A stretch of 64,000 nt of DNA from Sinomonas humi (lineage in GTDB: Bacteria; Actinomycetota; Actinomycetes; Actinomycetales; Micrococcaceae). The stretch's first letter is position 1; the number at the start of each line of letters is the position of its first letter. The stretch covers positions 1 through 64,000 of the forward strand of contig NZ_JTDL01000138.1 of assembly GCF_000802235.1 (NCBI RefSeq). Direction: 5' to 3'. Both the position numbers and the translations under genes were made by a program. The notes beneath the pieces are model-generated. The model ran no database searches, had not been told where the DNA came from, and saw only the letters and a list, made by a program, of their open reading frames with translations. This document shows positions 17,882 to 25,100 of this stretch, one piece after another.

Positions 17882-19066
17882 TCAGCCGGCCCAGTACTTT
17901 TCGATCCGAGCCACGGCTCGGGCCATAGCGTCGGCCGCCGCGGGCGGGAGCTCCTCGAACAGCTCCGGCCGGACGCGGGGAGCGGCCGGGGTGCCCTCCT
18001 TGAGCCACGTTCCGACCGCTCGGCCGCCGAACGAAAGCATGGCCTTGAAGACACCGTTCACGCCCGGGATCAGCCGCTCGAGATACGGCGCCGGAATGGC
18101 CACGGATCGGTCCGGGTAACCGAGGGCAAGCTCGTCGTAGCCCGGCAGCGCGACAGCCGTGCGCGCACCCGCCCGCGAGTCGAGCAGCGACGCGACCTCG
18201 GGCGTGCAGAACAGCACCCGGCCCTCATTTTCGACCGCGACCACCTTCGCGGCGGCCGCGCGAAAAGGTCCTCTCACGCTTCCGAGCGGCTGGCCGATCC
18301 ACCAGGCGAAGTCACGCTCGTCAACGGGTCCGTGTGAGGCCACATACCGGCCCGCGAGATATTCGAGGGCATCGTCCCCCGCGAGCCCCTCGCCCGGCGG
18401 CAACCACTCCTCGGCGAGCCTGAACTCCTGCTGCCGCCCTCGAAGCGGCCCCTGCACCAGAACCAACCTGTGGCTCAGGATCGACAGCAGATGGATCCCC
18501 CGCTGGCCGCCTGTGGGCTGGCCCGCCGCCTGAAACGCGTCGAACAGCTCCGCCCGAGTTAAGCCGTTTCCCCCACCAAGCCGTTCCTCGGCGACCTTCC
18601 GCACGACCGCCACGTCTTCCTCCGCGATCCCGAGCCCCCGGTGCCGAGAAGCGGCCGACCGCATGACGCGCGCCGAGGCGAGTTTCACATACGTGCGGAC
18701 ATCCTCGGCGAGGACGAGGAACAGCGTCCCCCGCATGGTCCAGGTGCGGACGACGGCGCCACTCGCCAAAGCTGCCGCGACGCCGCTCGCTGTGGCCCCG
18801 TCCGCCCGCACGCCGACGGCGAGCATTCCGGCCGGGAGGTCCTGACTCTGAAGCGCCGTCATCCGTCGCACTGCCGAGACGGGATCCGGCGACATCCGCA
18901 ACGGCGGGGGAAGCGAGTCACCGGGCACGAGTCCCTGGGCGACAAGGCGGAGGCGAGCCAGCGCCGTCGTGCTTATCGGCGAACCTGTGCTTATCGGCGA
19001 ACCTGTGCTTATCGGCGAACCTGTGCTTATCGGCGAACCTGTGGGCGAAACGGAATCCGTCGGCAT
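17882..19066 (-). CDS. Winged-helix protein of the AlkZ/YcaQ DNA glycosylase family
   Basis: This 394-residue protein belongs to the HTH_42 (winged-helix DNA-binding) family that includes AlkZ/YcaQ glycosylases, which unhook crosslinks and remove alkylated bases. The QxQ element thought to be catalytic in that family is present near residue 72 as MTALQSQD. Downstream conserved phrases are WTMRGTLFLV and PGYDELALGYPDRS. The first 25 residues are a low-complexity repeat (STGSPI four times) encoded by an 18-bp minisatellite and are probably dispensable. It ends 33 bp from the asd stop, convergent. DNA-repair function is inferred from family and motif. Confidence 0.8.
   Translation of the reverse strand: MPTDSVSPTGSPISTGSPISTGSPISTGSPISTTALARLRLVAQGLVPGDSLPPPLRMSPDPVSAVRRMTALQSQDLPAGMLAVGVRADGATASGVAAALASGAVVRTWTMRGTLFLVLAEDVRTYVKLASARVMRSAASRHRGLGIAEEDVAVVRKVAEERLGGGNGLTRAELFDAFQAAGQPTGGQRGIHLLSILSHRLVLVQGPLRGRQQEFRLAEEWLPPGEGLAGDDALEYLAGRYVASHGPVDERDFAWWIGQPLGSVRGPFRAAAAKVVAVENEGRVLFCTPEVASLLDSRAGARTAVALPGYDELALGYPDRSVAIPAPYLERLIPGVNGVFKAMLSFGGRAVGTWLKEGTPAAPRVRPELFEELPPAAADAMARAVARIEKYWAG
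18969..19040 (-). repeat. 18-bp tandem repeat x4 in 5' coding end
   Basis: Four identical copies of the 18-bp unit GTGCTTATCGGCGAACCT (plus strand) lie head to tail, followed by a partial copy. They encode STGSPI on the minus strand at the N-terminus of the AlkZ-like protein. Perfect identity suggests recent expansion. The unit keeps the frame, so copy-number change would only lengthen the tail. Confidence 0.95.
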
Positions 19067-19084
19067 CCCTTCATCATCGCGCGT

Positions 19085-20149
19085 TCACAGCGCGAGCCCG
19101 ATGAGAAGCGGCTCGTTCGTCAGCTCGATGCCGAAGCGCGCTCGCACCCCGTCGCGCACCTCTCGGGCGAGAGCGAGCAGGTCCTTCGCACTCGCTCCCC
19201 CGCGGTTGGTGATCGCGAGTGTGTGCTTGGTCGAGAGCGATGCGCGGCCGCCGGTGACGCTGTCGTCCTCAAGGCCGTAGCCCTTGTGGAAACCGGCCTG
19301 CTCGATCAGCCAGGCCGCCGACGTCTTCACGAGACCCTCCCCAGCCGGGTACCGCGGCGCCTCGGAAGGCAGCGACCTAGCCGCTTCGAGGGAGAGGATG
19401 GGGTTGGTGAAGAAGGAGCCGGTCGAGTAGGTGTCCCGGTCGTCGGCATCGAGCACCATGCCCTTGGACCCTCGGAGCCGGAGGACCTCGCGGCGCACGT
19501 CGAGGGCTGAGGCCCGCTGCCCGGGCTCGACGCCGAGCGCCCTCGCGAGCTCCGCGTAGCGGACCGGGGAGCTCATCCGGCCGAGCGCGAGCTGGAAGTC
19601 CACCCGAAGCACCACGTAGCGGGGCGAGCCCTCCCTCGTCGTCTGCTTGAGGAGGGAATCCCGGTAGCCGAACTTGAGCTCAGACGGGACAAAAGTCTTG
19701 ACGGCGCCCGCCTCGCGGTCCCACGTGCGCACCTGCCAGATGGTCTGGGAGACGTCCGAACCGTACGCCCCCACGTTCTGCACTGGCGTGGCACCCGTCG
19801 ATCCGGGGATGCCTGAGAGCGCCTCGACGCCACTCCACGCGTGGTGCACGGCGTGGTCCACGAAGTCGTCCCACGGATGTCCCGCCTGTACCCCGACGGA
19901 GACGCCCCCGCATGCGTCTGCGGAGTCAACCTCAAGGCCCTCAGACGCGACCTTGAGCACCGTTCCTGGGTAGCCCTCGTCCGCGACGAGCAGGTTCGAA
20001 CCGCCGCTGACAATCAGAAGGGGCTCGCCGGCGTCGTCCGCGGTCCGAACGGCGTCGACGATCTCCGCCTCCGTGCGGGCCTCCTCGAAGCGGGCCGCGG
20101 GGCCGCCCACGGCGGAGGTGGTCAGGGAGGAAAGGAGGGTCTCGCTCAC
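19085..20149 (-). CDS. murB: UDP-N-acetylenolpyruvoylglucosamine reductase
   Basis: MurB reduces UDP-GlcNAc-enolpyruvate to UDP-MurNAc with NADPH and FAD, an early peptidoglycan step in the cytosol. The 354-residue protein shows the FAD-binding stretch LLIVSGGSNLLVADEGYPG, YGSDVSQTIWQVR, FGYRDSLLK and the catalytic-serine region STGSFFTNPILS, with a C-terminal NEPLLIGLAL. The start is GTG at 20149, with TAAGCT (20156-20161) exactly 6 nt upstream, indicating a leaderless transcript. The MaoC-fold pair lies upstream on the same strand, 23 bp away. Confidence 0.95.
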   Translation of the reverse strand: MSETLLSSLTTSAVGGPAARFEEARTEAEIVDAVRTADDAGEPLLIVSGGSNLLVADEGYPGTVLKVASEGLEVDSADACGGVSVGVQAGHPWDDFVDHAVHHAWSGVEALSGIPGSTGATPVQNVGAYGSDVSQTIWQVRTWDREAGAVKTFVPSELKFGYRDSLLKQTTREGSPRYVVLRVDFQLALGRMSSPVRYAELARALGVEPGQRASALDVRREVLRLRGSKGMVLDADDRDTYSTGSFFTNPILSLEAARSLPSEAPRYPAGEGLVKTSAAWLIEQAGFHKGYGLEDDSVTGGRASLSTKHTLAITNRGGASAKDLLALAREVRDGVRARFGIELTNEPLLIGLAL

Positions 20150-20172
20150 CGTCCCAGCTTAGTCGGACCGTC

Positions 20173-20631
20173 TCACGCGAGGCGGACGACCGCTTGGGCC
20201 TTGGTCAGGACGCGCTGGCCCGCGCAGGTGACGGCCAGATCGACGCGTGCGGTGCGCGCGTCGGCGTCGAGCGCCCCGATGGTTCCCACAATCTCGAGGA
20301 CGGCGCCGGGCTCGTCGGTTCCCGTGGTGTCGGAGACTGGCACAGGCTTGGTGAAGCGGGTCTGGTAGTCGACGACGGCCCCCGGGTCGCCCGCCCAGTC
20401 CACGACGAGCTGGACGGCGGCGCCCATCGTGAACATGCCGTGGGCGATCACGCCGGGAAGCTCAACGCCGACTGCGAAGTCGTTGTTCCAATGGATGGGG
20501 TTGAAGTCGCCGGAAGCGCCGGCGTATCTGACGAGGTCTGCGCGTGTCACGGCAATCTCGCGCCGCCCGATCTCGAGCCCGGTCTCCAGCTGTTCGAACA
20601 CCGGCGCTGCGGCGAATCCTGCAGTGGTCAC
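20173..20631 (-). CDS. MaoC-like (R)-specific acyl dehydratase subunit, HadB-type
   Basis: This is a 152-residue hot-dog-fold protein carrying the hydratase-2 motif with catalytic Asp and His as GDFNPIHWNNDFA near residue 40, and GVIAHGMFTMG shortly after. In the actinobacterial HadA/HadB arrangement this is the catalytic subunit that dehydrates 3-hydroxyacyl-ACP or hydrates enoyl-CoA. The start is GTG at 20631, overlapping the TGA of the upstream subunit gene as GTGA. The obligate pairing with the next gene supports a heterodimer. The pathway (fatty-acid synthesis versus CoA metabolism) cannot be decided here. Confidence 0.87.
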   Translation of the reverse strand: MTTAGFAAAPVFEQLETGLEIGRREIAVTRADLVRYAGASGDFNPIHWNNDFAVGVELPGVIAHGMFTMGAAVQLVVDWAGDPGAVVDYQTRFTKPVPVSDTTGTDEPGAVLEIVGTIGALDADARTARVDLAVTCAGQRVLTKAQAVVRLA

Positions 20632-21077
20632 TGGCCCTCCCCCCGGACAAGGATGGACGAGGTCGTGGTGGCGACCTTCTCCCCCGACTCGGACGCGATC
20701 TCGGCGCGAGTCGTGATCATCGCACCACCCCCCATGGCGCGCACGTTGTCGACGTGCAGCTCGGCCGTGAGGCGATCGCCCGCCACGATCGGTCGGTGAT
20801 GCGTGAAGCGCTGCTCGGCGTGGACGACGCGCGAGAAGTCGATGCCCGAATCGGGATCCGCGATGAGCTGGGCATCGGCGCGCTGGGCGACGATGATCGC
20901 GAACGACGGCGGCGCGACCAGGTCCGCATAGCCGAGCGACTTCGCGGCCTCGACGTCGAAATGCGCCGGATTCCCGGCTTTGACGGCACGGGCGAATTCG
21001 CGGATCTTCTCGCGGGCGACGTCGTACGCCTCGGCAGGCGGGTAGACGCGACCCTGCAGGTCGGGGTTTATGGCCAT
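20628..21077 (-). CDS. MaoC N-terminal-domain (FAS1-type) dehydratase partner, HadA-type
   Basis: This 149-residue hot-dog-fold protein lacks the catalytic DxxPxH motif. It matches the structural partner (HadA or HadC-like, MaoC_dehydrat_N) with PAEAYDVAREKIREFARAV near residue 13, the loop FDVEAAKSLGYADLVAPPSF and HAEQRFTHHRPIVAGDRL. It should form a heterodimer with the downstream HadB-like subunit, with which it is translationally coupled. The 9-bp gap to the upstream membrane-protein gene suggests one operon running through to murB. Confidence 0.86.
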   Translation of the reverse strand: MAINPDLQGRVYPPAEAYDVAREKIREFARAVKAGNPAHFDVEAAKSLGYADLVAPPSFAIIVAQRADAQLIADPDSGIDFSRVVHAEQRFTHHRPIVAGDRLTAELHVDNVRAMGGGAMITTRAEIASESGEKVATTTSSILVRGEGQ

Positions 21078-21086
21078 GGAAGAAGC

Positions 21087-21308
21087 CTATCCTCGGAGGC
21101 GACGGCGCATCTCGCGCGCCCGGATGCCGATGCCAAAAAGGTGCGCGACGATGCCGACGGCGATGATCGCCAGTGACACGAAGAGGAGCCAGACGACGTT
21201 GGCGAGGTTCGCGACAATATTGCAGATGATTCCCACGCCCAGGAAGGCCATGCCCGAGAGCACGACCTTCCTGTAGAGCGGAGGGGCCGTCTCCCAGAAG
21301 TCGTTCAC
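21087..21308 (-). CDS. Small two-helix membrane protein (73 aa)
   Basis: This 73-residue protein has a short amphipathic start (MNDFWETAPPLYRKVVLSG), two hydrophobic helices at about residues 17-37 and 39-60, and a basic tail AREMRRRLRG. It is therefore probably an inner-membrane hairpin with a cytoplasmic C-terminus. It sits tightly between the CitE-like lyase gene (12-bp gap) and the hadA-like gene (9-bp gap) on the same strand. No family recognised; the coding call rests on tight spacing, composition and lack of overlap. Confidence 0.68.
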   Translation of the reverse strand: MNDFWETAPPLYRKVVLSGMAFLGVGIICNIVANLANVVWLLFVSLAIIAVGIVAHLFGIGIRAREMRRRLRG

Positions 21309-21320
21309 GCGTTCCCTCGT

Positions 21321-22229
21321 TCAGGCCGGCTGAACGCCGAAGGCAGTTGCGAGCTTCATGATCTTCTCGGCGCGACCGAGGCGCGGGAGATCGGAGCCGT
21401 CGCGGATGACGCGGCCGTTCGCCTCGAAGTCCCGCATGAAGTCGGAAGCCCACGCGACGTCGCTCGGCGTCGGGCTGATGACCTCGTTGATCACCGTAGT
21501 CTGATCGATCGCGAGGCACAGCTTGCCCGTCATGCCCATCATGACGGTAATGGCGCTCTGCTCCCGCAGGATCGGGTGGTTGGTGCCCACAGTCGGCCCG
21601 TCGATGGGTCCAGGAAGGCCGCCCACGCGGCTCGCGACGACGAGTTTCGCTCGCGGGTACGCCATGGCTTCCGGGGTGGCCGCCATGCCCGTATCGCGGC
21701 GGAAATCGCCCGAACCGAATGCGAGGCGGAACGCTCCTTGAGCCTTGGCGATGTGATTCGCCTCCTCGATCCCCACGGCCGACTCGACCAACGGGATCAC
21801 GGGAGTCTTGCCGTCCATGCGGTGGTAGCTCTCCGTGACCTGATCCGAGGACTCGGTCTTGGCGAGCATGACGCCGAGCAGTCCAGTCGTTCCGCGCAGG
21901 CCCGCGAGGTCATCGGCCCAGAAGGGACTCGTCGCATCGTTGATGCGGACCCAAGCCTGGCCGCCGTCGCGCATCCAGCGGATCACGTTCTCGCGGGCCT
22001 CGCCCTTGTGCGAGGGATCGACGGCGTCCTCGATGTCAAGGATGACCGCATCCGCCCGCGAGGACGAGGCCTCGGAGAAGATCTCCGGCCGCATCGCGTT
22101 GACCAGCAGCCATGAGCGAGCAATCTCGGGATTCACGCTGCGGGCTGGGCGGGAGGAATCGGCGCCGGTGGGGCGGGAGAGATCAGCCCCGGTGGGGCGC
22201 GGCGATTCGGCGGCGGTCGTTGAGGTCAT
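21321..22229 (-). CDS. HpcH/HpaI-family CoA-ester lyase (CitE-like)
   Basis: This 302-residue protein is of the citrate-lyase beta-subunit-like family, which cleaves or forms CoA thioesters such as malyl- or citramalyl-CoA by Mg2+-dependent aldol chemistry. Family marks are NAMRPEIFSEASSSRADAV, the metal-site DIEDAVDPSHKGEARENV and, near residue 160, PLVESAVGIEEANHIAKA. The first 32 residues are a low-complexity tail with SRPTGAD repeated. TACCGT (22236-22241) lies 6 nt before ATG 22229, suggesting a leaderless mRNA. The substrate is unknown; a stand-alone CitE-like enzyme does not imply citrate fermentation. Confidence 0.87.
   Translation of the reverse strand: MTSTTAAESPRPTGADLSRPTGADSSRPARSVNPEIARSWLLVNAMRPEIFSEASSSRADAVILDIEDAVDPSHKGEARENVIRWMRDGGQAWVRINDATSPFWADDLAGLRGTTGLLGVMLAKTESSDQVTESYHRMDGKTPVIPLVESAVGIEEANHIAKAQGAFRLAFGSGDFRRDTGMAATPEAMAYPRAKLVVASRVGGLPGPIDGPTVGTNHPILREQSAITVMMGMTGKLCLAIDQTTVINEVISPTPSDVAWASDFMRDFEANGRVIRDGSDLPRLGRAEKIMKLATAFGVQPA
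22151..22198 (-). repeat. 24-bp tandem duplication in 5' coding end
   Basis: Two adjacent 24-bp units (22151-22174 and 22175-22198) differ at a few positions and encode the SRPTGAD repeats at the N-terminus of the CitE-like lyase. They keep the reading frame. This resembles the other minisatellites at protein termini in the window. Confidence 0.85.
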
Positions 22230-22339
22230 GGGTCAACGGTATCCCCCGCGCGCGCCCGTGGCACATCGAGCAGCCTCCGGGGGCACGCGGCGCGGGTTTC
22301 GTGCCGCCCGCGCCTGCCCCCGTCCTTATGCTGATCACC

Positions 22340-22522
22340 CTAAATGCTGAGCGCATACCTCGAATTCCACCCGCCGCAGGCCTCCCACCAAGTGATTCCC
22401 GATCGCATGCCCGGGGCATGCACTGTGGACAGCGTCCGCAGCGAGGGACCGCCTTTTTCAGGGCCGGAGGTTGCATCTTCCGCGACGGTAGATTCGGCAA
22501 TCTGGGGCTCGACATCAGCCAT
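22340..22522 (-). CDS. Orphan 60-residue peptide with Trp/Cys-rich C-terminus
   Basis: A short frame starts at ATG 22522 behind a good ribosome site (AGGAG, 7 nt spacing) and ends at 22340. The N-terminal 30 residues are acidic and polar (MADVEPQIAESTVAEDATSG). The C-terminal third is unusual: SGITWWEACGGWNSRYALSI, with three Trp, one Cys and aromatic or glycine residues. A leader-plus-core shape recalls ribosomally made modified peptides, but no maturase or exporter gene is adjacent. A TTGACA box lies at about 22610 on the same strand, in a locally AT-rich patch. I cannot assign a family; it may be a small protein of ordinary function or not a gene. Confidence 0.45.
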   Translation of the reverse strand: MADVEPQIAESTVAEDATSGPEKGGPSLRTLSTVHAPGMRSGITWWEACGGWNSRYALSI

Positions 22523-22674
22523 GGCTGTTCTCCTGATACTTCTCGGGATGGTCGAAGAATCGCTCCCCAGCGCTACGATCCAGTACCAGTGGACTACGGC
22601 CAAATTATTATGTCAAGCGATTTGATAAATTGCTCAGACCTCTGCCCTGAATGGACTCGGCCTAGAGAAAATCC

Positions 22675-23109
22675 CTAGGCCAGGAACACCTGACGGCCGG
22701 TCAACTGCCGAGGAACGAGCCTCACAAAGCGGTCACGAATGCCCCCAGCCCATGGCTCCTCGACGGCCAGTCCGAACAGCTCGGTGAGGAGGCCAGAATC
22801 CTCGACGGCGCTCGCAGTGCCCGAGACGAGCACTGACCAGCCGGCCTGCGCATCGGGTCGTGCGGAGTCGATTTCGAAGGCTGCGCCTTCTTGTGGGAGG
22901 GCGGCAGCGATCACTCCTTCGGCGGAGGTGCGGAAGTAGACGCTGCCCCTGTGGACTGCGTAATGCACAGGGAAGACCTGGATACGCCCTCCATGGGTGA
23001 ATGCGAATCTTCCAATGCCAGACGATCCGAGCAGCGCCCAGCACTTCTCCTCGTCGAGCTCGAAGTCCTCGTGCCGGACACCGGGTCCGTAGTCCCCAAC
23101 CGTGGGCAT
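22675..23109 (-). CDS. Pyridoxamine 5'-phosphate oxidase-fold protein (F420/FMN-type split barrel)
   Basis: This 144-residue protein has the split-barrel fold of the PPOX-like family, which binds FMN, F420 or heme. Family features are the opening helix FELDEEKCWALLGSSGIGRF, the strand RIQVFPVHYAVHRGSVYFR and the ending RFVRLVPRQLTGRQVF. Many actinobacterial members of this size are uncharacterised redox enzymes. The start at ATG 23109 follows GAGGAGG with good spacing. A longer frame exists upstream but runs through a perfect hairpin and is rejected. The cofactor cannot be fixed from sequence. Confidence 0.84.
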   Translation of the reverse strand: MPTVGDYGPGVRHEDFELDEEKCWALLGSSGIGRFAFTHGGRIQVFPVHYAVHRGSVYFRTSAEGVIAAALPQEGAAFEIDSARPDAQAGWSVLVSGTASAVEDSGLLTELFGLAVEEPWAGGIRDRFVRLVPRQLTGRQVFLA

Positions 23110-23149
23110 GGCCGCCTCCTCGCGCGTCACGCCCCAGCCTGCCATGAGT

Positions 23150-23194
23150 GAGGCGACGAGTGGAAGGACCTTAGTCCCTTCCACTCGTCGCCTC
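23150..23194. terminator. Perfect 18-bp inverted repeat between GH13 and PPOX genes
   Basis: An 18-bp perfect stem (arms 23150-23167 and 23177-23194, starting GAGGCGACGAGT) with a 9-nt loop lies 49 bp after the alpha-glucosidase stop and 40 bp before the PPOX start, both on the minus strand. No T tract follows. It is most simply the alpha-glucosidase terminator, as high-GC actinobacterial terminators often lack U runs, but its position also allows an operator or attenuator for the PPOX gene. Confidence 0.65.
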
Positions 23195-23242
23195 AAAGAA
23201 CACGACCGGCAGACCCGCGGGCAGCCGGCGGAGTCGCAGCTG

Positions 23243-24949
23243 TCAGCCGGCTACGCGGACCCACGCGGTCGCCTCGCCGGGGAGCTTGCCGCCCTCGACG
23301 TCGGCGCTCGCGAGGAGAACCTCGCCCTCGGGCAGAACGACGGGGGCCGTCCCGAAGTTCGCCACAACGTGCCAGCCGCCGGGCCGCACGAAGTGCAGCA
23401 CGTCGCCGTCGGCGGAATCCTGCCAGCCGAGCGACCCAGCGGCCTGCAGCTCGTGGCGGAGCTTGAGTGCGCGCCGATAGAAGGAAAGGGTCGAGCCGGC
23501 GTCGGCTGCCTGGACGTTCGCCGCGTAGTCCGCGAACCACGCGGGCTGCGGGAGGTGCGAGCCGTTCGAACCGAAGCCGAACGAGGAGCCTTCCGCTGGC
23601 GCTGCCTCCCACGGGAGCGGCACGCGGCACCCGTCGCGGCCCACCTCGACGCCCTTGTTCCGGAAGAAGGTGGGATCCTGACGGTCCGCATCCGGAATCT
23701 GGCCGACCTCTTGGAGGCCGAGCTCCTCGCCCTGGTACAGGTAAGCCGAGCCCGGAAGCCCGAGCATGAGCAGCGTCGCAGCCTTCGCGCGGCGCAGGCC
23801 CCGCTCGGCGTCGACCTCCGCCGGGTCGCCGCCCTCGAGCAGCCAGTCCTTGCCGTCGGCCCCGGAGCCCTCCTCGCGCCCACTGCCCTTGGGGAGGCCG
23901 TAGCGCGTCGCGTGGCGGACGACGTCATGGTTTGAGAACACCCAAGTCGAGGAGGCACCCGTGGCGGCTGCTTCCGCGAGGTTCTTGCTGATGATCGTCC
24001 GGAACTGCCCGGCGTCGAAATCGGCCTTGAGCAGGTCGAAGTTGAACGCCTGGCCGAGGCCCTCCGGCGATGCGTAGCGCGCGCGGCGGTCTGCGTGCAC
24101 CCAAGCCTCGGCGACTGCCGTGCGCGGCGGGTTGTACTCGTTGAACACCTTGCGCCACTCGGCGTAGATGCTGTGCACCTCGTCGCGGTCCCAGAGGGGA
24201 TGCTCGCCCTTGCTGAACAGGTCTGCGCGGTGCAGCAGTTCGAGGCTCGGAAGCTCCGCATCCATGTCCTTCTTGAGGGCATGTGCAACGTCGACCCGGA
24301 ATCCGTCGGCCCCGCGGTCGGACCAGAACCGGAGGGTCTTGAGGAAGTCCTCATGGACCTCGGGGTTGTCCCAATCGAGGTCCGGCTGCTCCTTCGCGAA
24401 CAGGTGAAGGTACCACTGTCCCGGCGTCCCATCCGGTTCGGTCACGCGCTCCCACGCGCTCCCGCCGAACATCGAGGTCCACTCATTCGGGGGCAGTTCG
24501 CCGTTCTCGCCGAGGCCTTCGCGGAAGATGTACCGGCCACGGGCGGCGGAACCTCTCGGAGAGGCCAGGGCCTCCTTGAACCACTCATGCCGGTTCGAGG
24601 TGTGGTTGGGGACGATGTCCACGATCACCTTGATGCCGGCGCCGTGGAGAGCGGCAGCCATTTCATCGAAGTCCTCAAGGGTGCCGAGGCGCGGGTCGAC
24701 GTTGCGGTAGTCGTCGACGTCGTAGCCGCCGTCCGCGAGGGCCGAGGGGTAGAACGGGCTGAGCCAGACGGCGTCGACCCCCAGCTCCTTGAGGTATTGG
24801 ACCTTCGACGTGATGCCCTTGAGGTCACCGAGGCCGTCCCCATTCGAATCGGAGAAGCTGCGGGGGTAGATCTGGTAGACGGTCGCCTGCCGCCACCAGT
24901 GGGCGTCTTGGGCGGTGGTGTCCGGTGCGGACTCAGCAGGGGTGGACAC
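23243..24949 (-). CDS. GH13 alpha-glucosidase / oligo-1,6-glucosidase
   Basis: This 568-residue cytosolic glycoside hydrolase cleaves alpha-glucosidic bonds in maltose- or isomaltose-type oligosaccharides. Clan motifs are VYQIYPRSFSDSNGDGLGDL, DIVPNHTS, the nucleophile in DGFRVDVAHAL (Asp near 219), the general acid in AVAEAWV (Glu near 281) and FSNHDVVRHA (Asp near 341). The final 90 residues form the beta-sandwich C domain. It lacks a signal peptide. The start is GTG at 24949 behind AAGGAG. It is divergent from a ROK regulator, with a palindromic operator overlapping the likely -10 (TATATT, 25051-25056), so repression by that regulator relieved by sugar is likely. Confidence 0.93.
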   Translation of the reverse strand: MSTPAESAPDTTAQDAHWWRQATVYQIYPRSFSDSNGDGLGDLKGITSKVQYLKELGVDAVWLSPFYPSALADGGYDVDDYRNVDPRLGTLEDFDEMAAALHGAGIKVIVDIVPNHTSNRHEWFKEALASPRGSAARGRYIFREGLGENGELPPNEWTSMFGGSAWERVTEPDGTPGQWYLHLFAKEQPDLDWDNPEVHEDFLKTLRFWSDRGADGFRVDVAHALKKDMDAELPSLELLHRADLFSKGEHPLWDRDEVHSIYAEWRKVFNEYNPPRTAVAEAWVHADRRARYASPEGLGQAFNFDLLKADFDAGQFRTIISKNLAEAAATGASSTWVFSNHDVVRHATRYGLPKGSGREEGSGADGKDWLLEGGDPAEVDAERGLRRAKAATLLMLGLPGSAYLYQGEELGLQEVGQIPDADRQDPTFFRNKGVEVGRDGCRVPLPWEAAPAEGSSFGFGSNGSHLPQPAWFADYAANVQAADAGSTLSFYRRALKLRHELQAAGSLGWQDSADGDVLHFVRPGGWHVVANFGTAPVVLPEGEVLLASADVEGGKLPGEATAWVRVAG

Positions 24950-25038
24950 GAGGTCTCCTTGTCATGGAAGAACGTTGTGATGAAACGCGGACGAGAGATG
25001 GCCCGGAGAGGAGTGACCTTCAAAGCCGAAGGGAGATA

Positions 25039-25053
25039 ATTTAGAATCTAAAT
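25039..25053. promoter_or_regulatory. Perfect 15-bp palindrome, probable ROK operator
   Basis: ATTTAGAATCTAAAT is a perfect palindrome around a central A. It lies between the divergent alpha-glucosidase and ROK genes and is strikingly AT-rich in this GC-rich DNA. On the minus strand it overlaps TATATT (25051-25056), a likely -10 of the glucosidase gene. On the plus strand it is 48 bp before the ROK start. Both genes could therefore be controlled from one site. Confidence 0.75.
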
Positions 25054-25100
25054 ATAGCTCGCGTCACCATTATTGTGTCGCGGCAGGAGGAGGTCAAGCG

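Noticed and set aside
22112-22678. A plus-strand 188-codon frame opposite the lyase N-terminus and the orphan peptide.
   Set aside because: It lies over the 24-bp repeat and the start of the minus-strand lyase, with no initiation site and random composition.
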